DNA of 64,000 nucleotides. It comes from Gnetum montanum. Lineage: Eukaryota; Streptophyta; Gnetopsida; Gnetales; Gnetaceae. The translations under genes and the position numbers were made by a program. Under the pieces are notes generated by a model. The model searched no databases and was not told the DNA's origin. It saw only the letters and a program-made list of their open reading frames with translations. The stretch's first letter is position 1; each line of letters opens with the position of its first letter. Shown piece by piece: positions 24,332-35,779 of this stretch. Where the stretch lies: the NCBI GenBank assembly GCA_015680685.1, contig MNCI01006816.1:53312-117311 (forward strand), written 5' to 3'.

Positions 24332-26100
24332 CCTAAGACCTCCTTGAAACCAAGAAATGATAAATCAAAGGACCTTGGGAAACACCATAGAAGCCATGGC
24401 AATCCTTCTAGTTCCTCATCTTCCTCTTCCCTTTCAACATCTAGTTCTAACAAAGATGAATGTATGTGTGAAGATAAAGCTCCACTAAAGGGTCAAAATA
24501 GAAACAAAAATTGAACTTGTAGAAACACTCACAATCATCAACATGAACATAGATAAAATCATCACAATCACTAGAATAAAAATTTTCATCACAACCTACC
24601 TAATGACAATGAACCCTTGTTGGCCACTAAGAGCCTAATGCAGATCATAGAGGTAGTTAAGATATCTTGCAGGCATCACAAATAAAGTTGCCTACCCAAG
24701 CTTGATATGAATAACATTCCTAAATTTTCAAGAGGCAATGATTCAGATCCACAACATCATTTACAAGTCATCCATCATTCGTGTGCTTTCTATAACATTG
24801 AAAGTGGATGGAAAAAGCTTAAACTATTTCTTAGGATACTAATTGATAAAGTCAAAGTGTGGCATAGATCATTAAAACCAAATTTAATCTAATAATGGTC
24901 CACACTGTTGTAACTCTTCAATGAGAAATACCAAACTTATGCAAGGGTGTCCAACCTAAGGAGACAAATCCAAGGATGGAAGCAAGAATAACATGAACCC
25001 TTGGATATGGCCTTAGATAGATATTATTCCCTATTGAATAGATGCCCAAGCCATGGTTTCTCTAATGAAATGTAACTTTTCCACATCATAGATGGACTTC
25101 GTAATGAAATGAGGGAGATCCTTGGGATGTATGCCCCAGTTCAATTATATGAGCTACAAGCCCATTAGATCCGAGAGCTAATTGAGCATGCTGCAAAAGA
25201 AGAAGGAGAGATATGCAAATGGGAGAATGTCAAGAAATATCAGTGGGACATAACTCTAAAACAAATGAAGGTCCATATCTATCGTAAGGAGAAAGAAGCC
25301 TCTCTCGATAAGGTAATCCCATAATGAACCTTGCCAATACAGAAGTCTATTGATGAACTTGAAGCAAAGTTTAGTAGGATGTCGAAATGGATATATGAAA
25401 ATGTTACAACTCTCATTGAGATGGTCAAGAAGAGGATCATGAAAAATTAGCTAGGTGATCACAATAAATAAAGGATACAGAACCAAGAAACAACTAGGAA
25501 CATTTTTCGACAAATAAGAAAAATGGCTAAAGAAAGTGAGGCTATAGACTCAACCATAGATGAAGATAATGGATGTGACATATGCATATATGACCATCAA
25601 AAGGGCCATTGGCCAGTCTTTTTGCATCTACATGAGTATTGGGCACATGCCTTAAATCTAAATTTTGTATAGAAGCACATGCCTGAGAGATTTCTCTTTC
25701 ACAAGGTAATTATAGATAGCTCCACAACCAACCATACCATATTAGGGGGACTTATTACCAGCCTCAACATTGGCATCAACCACAGTGAAAACAACCATAG
25801 TTGTGGGGGAGGCCATCATCAAATCAACCATATCCTTCCTATCTGTTGAAACCGCATGGATATTATGTTCAACACCCTATTTCTCCAACTAGTTCTACAT
25901 CCTCTACTACAAATCACCACTATCACTCTCCCAAGTACCATCAACCCATGACATCCTTGAAGGGATCACCACCTAGTGCCTCTTACCATTCATCCTACCC
26001 TTAATATTCTGATATTCTACCTCATCAGATGCCAGCACCAAGGACAGAGGAAGGTTTTGCACCACAATACCAACAAACAAATGCCACTTGTACTATAAAT
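24284..26100 (+). pseudogene. gag: gag of element F (broken)
   Basis: A Ser-rich N-terminal part (about 24,300-24,510) leads into 'NNIPKFSRGNDSDPQHHL' (24,710), which matches 'NNIPWFEGGYDVDLQNHL' of element G. The capsid-like domain continues with 'HIIDGLRNEMREILGMYAP' (about 25,085) and 'IRELIEHAAKEEGEI'. A worn zinc-knuckle-like piece 'GCDICIYDHQKGHWP' reads near 25,570, followed by a His/Pro/Tyr-rich tail to 26,100. Multiple stops and frame changes interrupt it. No protease motif follows, unlike element E. Confidence 0.75.
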
Positions 26101-27985
26101 GTGCATAGACATGCTGACACCGGTAGATCTTAACTACCACATCAAAACGTCCCTTCTTTAGGAAAGGTCGTAAGCTGAAGCAAAAGACTCATGGATCTAC
26201 CACATCATCCAAACCAACACAATGCCAATCTAGTGCAACGCCTTCCTTTTCAGCACCACCATTCTCTAATCCTACACAAAGGCCACCATCCATTATTACT
26301 TCAATTCCAAACCCAAGTAATCAATCTACAAGTGTGGGGAGACCAACAAATTGATGCATACCATATCATGATCAAGGATGCAATCATGGGCTTGACATTT
26401 GTCATGTTAACAAACCTCATATCCTGACCCACCATACATTTAACAATTAAGTATGTGATGAACGATTTGTCTACCTAGCCACTACAACATCAAAAGATAC
26501 CCAGCGGCTAGGGAATGAAAGGTTACCAATGTTTTATACATGCATGGATCCTATCTATCTACTTATTAATCCTTGTCATGGCCAAATGTTTAGTCATGGG
26601 GGACACACCCCATTTTAATTTTTAGGATTCATAAGTGTTTTCCATCTTTTTTTTTACACTTTTTTGTTAATTTCTTATTTCTTAATATAATTTTTCTGAT
26701 TCCTTCCAACTTTTTCTATTTTTTTATTTTCATTTTCTTTATTATGTAATCTTGCTTGTAAATAAAACTATCATGTTGCCATTGAGGTGAGTTTTTCTCT
26801 ATGTTGTTGAGTCATAAGAGACTAATTATTCAAATAGTGAGACCACGTCATCCATCCTTTCACCTCATTAATAAGAGGCTCTTGCCTTGGTCATAATGAT
26901 ATTATTTTTCATCATCCAACCTAAAAATAAATCCATAATCATTATGTCTAGGTAGAAGAGTGTAGAACCAAGGGGAAATGCAAAGGGTGTGACATTAAGG
27001 GGATTTGTGGATTCTCTTTGGCCACTTCTGTATGTTCTATCATGTTGCTAAGGTTATAATTATATCCTTGTAGATCTAACAAAAAATGGAAGTAAGAGTA
27101 CTATAAAAAGATAGTAAATAATTTTTGCGAGTCCCACTGGGAAGACATGTATCCATGCTTGAAGGTTGATGACTTCTCAAAACTTTTGAAAAGAAGAAAA
27201 AAACAAAAATAAAACATGTGTGCCATAAATAAGCTCCTACCTTAGAAAAAATGCCAAGTGATGTTACTCCTTAAAACTATGATATTATTATGATTGTTAA
27301 CTAAAGTGAGGACATGATGCGATGTCACTAAAATTTGGTTTGGACATGATATTATTTGGTTTGAATCTTGGAAATAAGGGCTCATGATTATTTAACCATT
27401 AATAACACACACAAGGATTCATTGTGCCTATGGTAAGACACCTCATGTCCCAATTTCTACAATCCTTTCTATAGTCCATCTTATCTCGTTGTTTGTTTTA
27501 TCCAACCTTCTAGTTTTGTGTAACATAGAGTTATTATCTCAAATTGGTGGTTTTAACATGTGTGTTTTGTTACATAGGTATGCATTGCATTCAACACCTT
27601 TAGTCCCTATGGACATTTTTAGGTGTGGTTACACAAGGGTATTATGGGCTAGAGCCCACTTTGGGGAGGATCCACTTGTGTAACGGTTGTAACTTCTACT
27701 TGTTTGACACAACCACATCATTTTTAACCTTTTAAGCACTTTATTGTTAAATTTCATGCTTTCCCTTATCATGTAAATTGATCCATCCACAATCTCAATT
27801 TAAACACCCTTTTTTCTTGCTTCTTCCAAAGCATTCCACGTCGACAACTCCACCTTCTCACATTTTCGATGCCTCCAATTGATTTTCCACTTACCCCAGA
27901 ACCATGGATCTAACCTCAAACCTTTCCATCAACAACACAACTTTGTTTCTTATGCTCAGTACCCCCATGAGATGCTCATCCATGA
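26101..27985 (+). other. Pol-deleted junction and post-integrase region of element F
   Basis: The gag tail runs into a segment that reads like the post-integrase tail of other elements at about 26,590 ('AKCLVMGDTPH'; compare 'LVMGEMA' in G). Protease, RT, RNase H and integrase are therefore all missing. Downstream blocks 'gatctaacaaaaaatg' (about 27,075) and 'tttggggaggatccacttg' (about 27,660) recur in other members: the first in E at about 33,765, reversed, and the second in D (41,440) and G (54,620). Confidence 0.6.
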
Positions 27986-27988
27986 ATC

Positions 27989-28065
27989 TCGATATCATGT
28001 ACCTGATATCGAGTGGGATGCGAAGTTAAATACCCGATATCAAGTTGCACAAAACCTATATATAT
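27989..28065 (+). promoter_or_regulatory. Internal palindrome-TATA module of element F
   Basis: TCGATATCA (27,989-27,997) and TGATATCGA (28,004-28,012) form a perfect 9-bp-arm dyad with a 6-base spacer. Another GATATC lies at 28,036 and a TATATATAT tract at 28,057-28,065. The extra ORF starts at 28,616, about 0.55 kb downstream. The dyad has the same 14-bp core spacing as the LTR U3 modules, so it may be a second promoter for the extra ORF. Confidence 0.6.
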
Positions 28066-28615
28066 GATCCCCACAGTGCCGAAACTTCATTCTCATCATT
28101 TGAAACTAGGAGAGTTTTTCAAATTTTCTCTCAAAACTTAGAGCTCTGCACAACCAACTACAACTTGCGATATTTGGCTCTCTACTGCTTTGATTCTCAT
28201 ACCATTTGAAACTATTTGACCCCAAAGTGTTCAAGTTAGTTGTGGGGGTGCTTGCATGAGAAACTTACACCACTTTTCCAAAATTTACTATCACCTGAAG
28301 GATATTATAAAGGTAAGAACATTAAAAACCATAAGTGTTATACTGAAAAATCAATCATGGTAATGCCAGAATCCTTAATCTTTTTACCCAAGGGACCATA
28401 ACCATTATAATAAGCCACACATAAGGAAAAAGGAACCAATTGCGAAGGGTCATAAAAATTAATAAACACTTTTGGGAATTTTTCTTGAATATTTTTCTAA
28501 CTCTACAATCATATAAGCTAAAGAACTTAATGAAAATAAGGTCATGAGTATGGTATACATCCATTAATGGTAAATATCAGCACCTTAGTAACACTTGATC
28601 TTTGCTTGATTGCAA

Positions 28616-31395
28616 ATGGCCCCAAAAAGAAGAGCATAGGGAGAACCTTTGTAGAGAGTGCCAAAATGCCCAAGAGGTGGTACGGGATAGTAGGGTGAGC
28701 TGGTAGAGCATGAAGAATAGGAAGCCCAATCTTTCATCATCCATGAAGAGGCTCTTATTACTGGACAAGCAATCCAAGGAGAGGCCATAGAACCACCAAC
28801 TCCCGTGCAGGAACAACATCTCACGTTGCCCCCAGAATGCCTTACGATCATCCAAGAAAAGTCCACATTGACCACAATCATCATGGAGATGAACTTCAGT
28901 CCATTAATGGCATTTGCCCAAGAAGTGGTTTGAACACAACTCTAGGCATCTCCACTGTGGCCTATTCTCTCAGATAGTGGTGACTTGTACCTTGGTGAGA
29001 CCCACCAATTCTAGGACAACAAAGATGAAGGTACCAATGTTAACATTTATCAAGTCAATGTCTCATTCAGTCAAGGAAATTACAACAACTCTTAATTTGC
29101 CAAATGAGGGGGCTAACGTAGCCCATCTATCCACCAAGTCTGACCCCAACATCAAGAAGCTGTGAATAAAATGGGCATACAACAAGGAGGATAAAATGTA
29201 TAATGAATTAACTCTAGAAGAAAGGACATACTTTAAGATTGACACATATCATCTCTTTCCAACCAAAGGACTTAACAGGGTCTCAACATATGTGGCCAGG
29301 GGAAGTTCTATCTTAATGGACAAATACATGGCCAACCTTCGTTAATTCTATTCCATAGAAATTCAAAGGTTATTCAAGGAGAAAAAGGTAATGAAGCCAA
29401 CACTCCCATTTCCTTGCCTAATCAGAAAGCTATGCAAGCATGCTAGAATCCTAGGGTACACAAACAATGTTTCCAAGAAGGGTTAGAATGCTTCATTCAT
29501 CGAGTTTCTTAAACTTACAGCACCAAGAAAAGACCTTGGTGAAGAACAAAAATCGAAAAAGGAAGCAAAACTAGAAACAAAAGTACAACATGAGCTCAAT
29601 CAACACCTTGAAACACAAGCTTTGCCACCACCACCACTACAAGATTACATACCCTTAATGAGCCATCTACAAAAAATTGTTGGAGCCATTAGTTAGGGAA
29701 GCATAGATGACTCTAATCTTTTTAGAGTAATAAATGATGTCGTACAACCCACCATTTTAACCAACTTGAGAAGTGGAAAAATTTTGATGTAATCAAGAGG
29801 AGAATCCCAATGGTCCAGAAAAATCTCTAGATATGTCGCATGCTTTCAAGTGATGCTCGAGATGGGAGAAGGTGTCATAGTCATGGTAATGCAGCATTAA
29901 GATGTAGCAAGCGTAGCAGAACTAATAACAAATCATATCAAGGAATCATTCAATGTGCCTGTCATGTCCCTAGTAGATCTGATAGGGACAAGAGATGCTC
30001 AAATGCTTGCTAGGACTTCAATGACTCTTACGACACATGAGGACATATTAGATTGACTACTACAGATAGGGCAAGTAATGACTACTTTTTTTGACATCCC
30101 TAGTGATGTCAATGTAACATAGTTAGACCTCATAGCTACTAAACAAAAATTGATCATGGCAGAGACTAGGGTAGAGCATGTAGAAGTGGAAGTGCATAGG
30201 TTGCAACAAGACCTATTCGCCTTGAGAGCTAAAAGATGAGATCCTGCCCAATTTATTATGCTTAACTAGGTGGAATAATTTAGAACAGAATAGCTAACCA
30301 ATTTGATTAAGAAAAATAAAACTATAGATTAAGAGAAGGAAAAGGTGGTCTAGAATGCCTCTACATTCAAAGCCTAGACCTACATCCATAGAAAGGCATT
30401 GACCACCATGCAAGAAGAAAATAAGTAGCTTGCCATTGAAAATTCAAGGTTAACTGCAATTGAAAAGCAAAAGAATATTTTAGAGGAAAGGGTCCACCAG
30501 TTGCGAGAAAAACTTGTGAGGATCAACCAAGACATCAATAAATTGGCTACGAAAAATAGAACCCTCTCAATGAAGGAGGTCCACGCCATTCAACAGAAGT
30601 TAGCAATTGAAATAAACATGTGGAAAAATGAGACCAAGAAACATGAAAAGCTGAAAAAATACTTTTGCACCCAGGTAGGCATGTATAAGAAAAAAAATGA
30701 AAAGGAAATCCAGATGGCTAAAACTAGCATTGGATACATGTCAACACAAAATCAAGATGGCTAAAGCTAGCATTGGAGCCATGTTAACACAAAATGTCGA
30801 CTGGCGACCCATCTTAGATAGATATGCTCTAGTCCATCAGGTAGAAGTGAAAAATAAAGACCTATAGATTAAGAATTGGAAAGAGTACATGGTATTGGCT
30901 AACCTTAGATATGCCAATCTCACAATGTTAACAATAGGTTAGCCTAGAAGAGAGTTTGAGAAGCAAGTAGCAACCACCTATGCATTGTATGAAAAAGAGT
31001 TTGTGGATAGAAAAGATGCTTTGTAAAAGCTCCATGTGACAAACTCAGAATTGAAGGTGGTTAAAGCTAGCTACCATGGATAGAGGGATGTCACCTCAAA
31101 CTTAGCTAGGAGATGAATAGATTATCAAGAATTAAAAGAAAAATCTAGGGCTTTTAAGGAAGAACGATGGCAATTTATGGCATGACATGTGAAGGCTAAC
31201 AATATGTTCCCGTAACTACCATGCCCTTGCAATGTATTAGCACTAGCACACATCAGTTTAGTAGACTAGATAGTACATGACCTAAGGATGGAAGAGGAAA
31301 ATTTGCAAGCATTGTTTGATCGCTACAAATTTCACAAGCTTTATGACAAAGGGAAGCAACTAATGAAGGAGCCACCACCTCCAGGAACTACATGA
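28616..31395 (+). pseudogene. Extra ORF of element F (function unknown, stops present)
   Basis: The start is the ATG at 28,616 ('MAPKRRA'), matching the start of E's copy. An N-terminal block with 'VKEITTTLNLPNEGANVAHL' (about 29,060) is followed by 'LTLEERTYFKIDTYHLFPTK', 'STYVARGSSILMDKYMA' and 'FPCLIRKLCKHARILGY' (about 29,410). This block order recalls the family I know as 'putative plant transposon protein'. A Gln/Pro-rich linker, 'DSNLFRVINDVVQPTI', and a long Lys/Glu-rich coiled coil (30,100-31,200) follow. It ends 'LQALFDRYKFHKLYDKGK' before a stop near 31,395, just ahead of the 3' LTR. At least ten stops or frame breaks interrupt it. The position between integrase region and 3' LTR is where envelope-like or accessory ORFs sit in other plant gypsy elements. 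I see no signal peptide or membrane segment. Confidence 0.72.
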
Positions 31396-31572
31396 GCATC
31401 CCTAAGTTGTGTCTTGTGATTTTGTGTCAAATTTTTCTAAACACCACTATGGTGTGTATAAGTCCATTTTTTGTTTGTTTAAGTCACTCAATAATTCCAT
31501 ACCTTTCCACTAGTTTTTGTAAAGAATGTGTTCCTTATTTTATTTAACTCGAGGATGAATTTTCATTTAATT

Positions 31573-31929
31573 GTGGGGGTATGATGAGGCATCATTGTGT
31601 TAGTCTTAATATCAGATACCTGATATTGAGGCTCCAATATCAGATATGTGATATTGGGTCCTAGGAAACGATGTCAAATATATGATATCATCTCTTCCAT
31701 GCTAGCCTATAAATACAACACTTGGGTGCACAGTTGGGACATAGTTTTTTCTCAATCTTTGATAATCTTTCTTAGATTTTTACATTCAAGTTTTGTTATT
31801 CCTAGTGCATGCCAATCAAGGCATAATAATTTAGATGCACAATTAGTCCCATCCATGGAATTTTATTGGATCATGTGTGAATGCTTGTGATTCATATAGT
31901 TGGGTGTAAGGGTACATCGTTGCTCATCA
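31573..31929 (+). repeat. Polypurine tract and short 3' LTR of element F
   Basis: GTGGGGGTA (31,573-31,581) precedes TGATGAGGCA; the LTR ends CTCATCA at 31,929. At 348 bp it is much shorter than its relatives (about 850), so the R-U5 part carries a deletion. U3 holds AATATC, GATATT or GATATC cores at 31,608, 31,622, 31,636, 31,650 and 31,684, plus GATGTC at 31,670. A TATAAATA box lies at 31,708-31,715. Confidence 0.85.
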
Positions 31930-32265
31930 TTCGCCTTTGAGAACTTCTAGAGCAAATTCTAAGAATGAACCAAAGTTAAGCTCCACAATTACTATTGACA
32001 TGATAGATTTTTCCTAAATAGCCTAAAGGAATTTAGGTGATAATGGAAGTTATTGTTCCTAGATAGGTATTGGTGGAACATCCACTTCTGCTTGAGCAAA
32101 TTACTTTATAGTAGGAGTTTATTGATGAATGTTGAAGGATTATGCTTCTTGCTCTCCTTGTTTTGCTTACAGATTTTTCTCACTTGCTTTTCCTCTTCTA
32201 CAGCCTTGTGGTCTTTGACTTACTAGTCGTGGGAGTTCTCCTTATGTTGCTCTTTTTGGAGCCAT
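31930..32265 (-). pseudogene. Extra ORF of element E, N-terminal part
   Basis: The minus-strand ATG at 32,265 gives 'MAPKRAT', aligning with 'MAPKRRA' of F. The frame contains stops but aligns along its length with F 28,616-28,950, ending 'FGSFLEFALEVLKG' at 31,930, where element F's LTR begins. The shared start codon context in two independent copies supports this as the true ORF start. Confidence 0.68.
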
Positions 32266-32767
32266 CATCAATCAATCAAGGGTTTGAAATTACTAGAATA
32301 TTCTCATAAATGAGGAACAATTTAATACTTACTCATACCCTTAGTCATATCAAATTCTTATTTTATTATGATTGTAGAGTTAAAATATTTTTTAATAACA
32401 ATCCCACTAGTACTTTAAATGGGTGGTATGGTCAATTAGAAGTCTTCTTGAAGTGGTTTTGGCCTTAACACAAGTGGTTTACTTTCAAAAATTCTTAATA
32501 TGTTCCTTAACTTACTCCTATAATACCTTTTGGTCATTAGCAATTTCAAAAAAATTGAATCAAACTTTCCTTACTAACACCCCCCCACAACTAAGGTGCT
32601 CACTTTGGGATCACATAGATTCAAAAATTACATAAATCAAGGCAATAATGAGCAAGTTATGGACACTGGAAGTTGGGGTGTTTGAGCTCTTTAGCTTCAA
32701 AAGAAATTGGCAACAACTCCCTTCTTATGAAATTCAGAAATGAAAAATTTTTCTAACTCCCCTGCAC

Positions 32768-32840
32768 TATATATATATTTTATGTGTGTGATATCATAGA
32801 TGTGATATTGTAGGGCCTGCAATATCATACATACAATGTC
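32768..32840 (-). promoter_or_regulatory. Internal palindrome-TATA module of element E
   Basis: GATATC (32,790), GATATT (32,804), AATATC (32,821) and a worn AATGTC (32,835) have steps of 14, 17 and 14. On the minus strand a TATATATATA tract follows at 32,778-32,768, about 11 bases past the last core, and the extra ORF ATG lies about 0.5 kb further. Layout and spacing parallel the internal module of F and the LTR U3 modules. Confidence 0.6.
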
Positions 32841-34330
32841 AGCATAGAAAAATCAAAATTTCTAAATGTTTTTCTTGGAAACAAATTGAGTCCCATAGGA
32901 TTGTTAGAGGATATGCATCATGTTGAAAGGGTCTTGATATGGAGATGATGCTTTAATTGTGAAAAATAAATGTTGAAAGTCTATGATTAAGGAATCTTGG
33001 GCTCTGAAAGTATATGAGGTGTTGATGGAATGGATGAGAAAGAAAACTTTGTTGTGCTATTAGAATAGATAGTGTGAGTAATATGGGAAGTATTTATTGT
33101 GATTGGAAGGCTCAAGATGATGTGGAATTGCTTAGCAGGTATAAGATACAACAATTATACAAGTGGGTCTTCCCCAAAGTAGGCTCCAGCCCTTAATGCC
33201 CTTGTATAACCACATCTAAAAGTTCCCTTAGGCACTTAAGGAGTTGAATGTAGCACATACCTATTTAGCAAAACACACATATTAGTACACCAAATTGGAA
33301 AAATAACTCTATGTTACTCCAAATCATAAGTTATGATCATTCAAATAGTGACATGAAATGGTTTTAGAAGGGATTGCGGAAATCAAGACGTGAGGTGTCT
33401 TACCATAGGGATAATGAGTTCTTGTGTTTTATTAGTGGTTAATGTAATCATTAGCCTTTCTGTCCAAGATTCAAACCAAGTCCAGATCACATTCTAGTGA
33501 CATCGCAACGTTTCATCTCTTGGAATCATGATCATAAAATGATCAATGTTACAAGAAGTATTGTCACTTGGCGTATTATCCAAGGGAGGATTTTATTCAT
33601 GGCACCTTATTTTTATTTTTACATTTCTGAGAAGCCACCTACCTTCAAGTATGGATAACATCTCTTTCCAGTGGGACCCCTAGAAATTTATTTTGTGCAC
33701 TTTTATTTGTTAACTATGTCAACCTTTTAAAGGTAGCACTTATTTTACTCTTACTTTCATTTTTTGTTAGATCTATAAGGATATAATACAACCTTAGTAA
33801 CATGATAGAACTTATAATAATAATACAAAAAGAATCCACAAGTCCCCTCGATGTCACACCCTTTTCATTCCCCTTGCTTCTTCACTTTTTGTCTAGACAT
33901 AATGATCACAAGTTTATTCTTAGTTCGATGATGGAAATAATATCATTATGGTTATGGTAAGAACCTCTTATTAATGGAATGGATGGATGGTTCATGTGGG
34001 CTCACTATGCAAATAATCAGTCTCTTATGACTTAATTTCATAGAGAAATTTTCACTTTATTGGGCTACATCCTACCTTTATTTAAATGTGCTTTATTAAT
34101 GATAAAAAATTATTTACAAAGGGTTTAAAAACAAAGTATAAAAGAAATGGAAAAGATGGTAAAAGATTATGAAAAAGTATAAAGAATGAAAAATATTAAA
34201 GAATGTGAAAAATTGAAGAAATGAGAAAGATTGAATTAATGAGAAAAATGTGAAAGAAAATGAAAAAGCACTTATTAATTCCCAAGTCATGATAGGGTGT
34301 CTCCCCCATGACTAAACTCTTAGACGAGTG
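32841..34330 (-). other. Post-integrase region of element E
   Basis: Non-coding. On the minus strand it begins with 'SHGGDTLS' near 34,300, the tail that follows integrase in the other elements. It contains blocks shared in inverted orientation with F (for example around 33,640-33,800 versus 27,040-27,170). Confidence 0.6.
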
Positions 34331-34707
34331 TTCAGAAAATGCTCCCTAGATTATACACTTTGGGTGGATCTCTTACCATCTTTAGGGTCTTAACTTTGTT
34401 ATGATTATCCCATGTGATCTTGATGGTAGTTGAGTTTTGATCATCTAAGTTCTTGTTTTTCTTTCCCGCTAGTATGTGCTCATGAGTTAATATTTTCATT
34501 TCCAAGTCCTTAGTTGGAGTCATTTTCTTCAGATAGGAATTAGTAAGTGGTTCATATGTATCCATGCATATGTTTGACAAATTAATGTTCTTAGTTAGCT
34601 ACCACATGGTGTCTTTTGATTTTGTGGCTTCTACTCTCCTTTCTGCACATTTATGCTTCATTATTACTATGGACTGGTATGATGTCTATATTAGTACTTT
34701 GAACGTT

Positions 34708-35170
34708 TTATCCACTATTACACTCTTCTCTCTTAGCAATTATGCATGGAATTCTTTGTGTATGGATGGCTCCATGTGAGTCCTCTTTTGTAATCTCCAT
34801 AGATAAATCTCTCATGTTTAGCCTAGAATTAATAGTGCTAAGCCATGCCCTCCCCATGATAATTGGACATTCCTTATCAGTATCCTTCACATCAACCACC
34901 AAGAAGTCTACTAGGTAGGACCACCCATTGACAGTGGTCACTAGATCGTCAATCTGTCCCAAAGGGATTGCAATAGATTAATTTGCAAGCTCCAACCTAA
35001 TGTTGCATTTTTTAAATGGTGGAAGGTTCCATGTTTGATATGTGTCATAGGAGATTAAATTGACTTTAGAACCTGAGTCTAATAGAGCTTTGCATGGTAG
35101 ATTCCCAACTACTCATAGATAGATTAAAGGAAATCCTGGGTCAATTTGCTTCTACGGGAGTGGCCCTACC
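34708..35170 (-). pseudogene. pol: Aspartic protease region of element E
   Basis: The minus strand shows 'PCKALLDSGSKVNLISYD' (active site D-S-G), then 'PLGQIDDLVTTVNGWSYL' and 'ECPIIMGRAWLSTINSRL', matching A and G. The last 84 codons are open (34,708-34,962). A stop separates them from the active-site half. After this, instead of RT, an unrecognised frame (34,332-34,580) and the post-integrase region follow. Confidence 0.8.
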
Positions 35171-35779
35171 TTAATCTAATTGGTAACAATTGCAGTGAGC
35201 ATGAAAGTCTATATTTTTAGACTTGATGTTGATGGAAGCTTATCAAGAGTGAGAACATCTATTTTAGGAGAAGATGGTCTTGATAAAGCTCCTATTCTAC
35301 CAACCTTCTCTGGACTCGTCCTAAAGGAAGGACATTTCTTTATTTGGCCCTTAGCATTGCTAGTGAGATCTTCTACTCATACATTTACTATTCTTATAGC
35401 CTTCTTTTGCTACGATTGTGATGGTAGTTCACCCTACATTGCAAGTGGTGGCACTAGTGGTAAGGGGCTTAGATTGGGACTTCAGAAATTAGTTGCTTGT
35501 GAATGCACATGCAAGTTTAGATTAGTCCTTAGTGGTGTCAGTTGGTGGTATTCTAGTTGGTGATATTGTTGTTTTTGAATAGTGGCATTTGCTAGTGAGA
35601 TCAGACATTGGACATAGTATCCATAAGAATCAAGTTGTCAATATCGATATTGTTGGTGCAATAATGGCATGGCCCATGATTACAATTGCTACCACTACTA
35701 ATGGTAGTGCTCTTGCAATTGCGACAAGGCTTCACTAGGATAGTACATTGGTTGAGGTTGTCATCTATAGTTACCTTGA

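Larger units (their letters stand above)
24221..31929 (+). mobile_element. Element F: 5'-truncated gypsy-type element (gag plus extra ORF) nested in E
   Basis: The plus-strand order is gag (about 24,221-26,100), a short post-integrase remnant (26,590), an internal palindrome-TATA module (27,989-28,065), the extra ORF (28,616-31,395), a polypurine tract (31,573-31,581) and a 348-bp 3' LTR (31,582-31,929). No 5' LTR, primer site or pol is present. It splits E's extra ORF: 31,930-32,265 is the N-terminal part and 24,157 leftward is the rest. About 200 bases of E's ORF are missing at the left junction, so a deletion there probably removed F's 5' LTR. Confidence 0.78.

Noticed and set aside
24203-24514. 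103-codon frame with a repeated N-terminal segment
   Set aside because: The internal repeat comes from the duplicated contig ends around the N; the real content is a worn gag N-terminal region.
28577-28884. Minus-strand frames of 92-99 codons
   Set aside because: They are antisense shadows of the extra ORF start in element F, which aligns with E on the other strand.
34332-34580. 82-codon minus-strand frame between protease and post-integrase region of E
   Set aside because: It occupies the place of the pre-RT linker but I could not match it to any conserved block, so it is mentioned only as unassigned sequence of E.
35180-35563. 127-codon plus-strand frame
   Set aside because: Antisense shadow of the gag-protease linker of element E.
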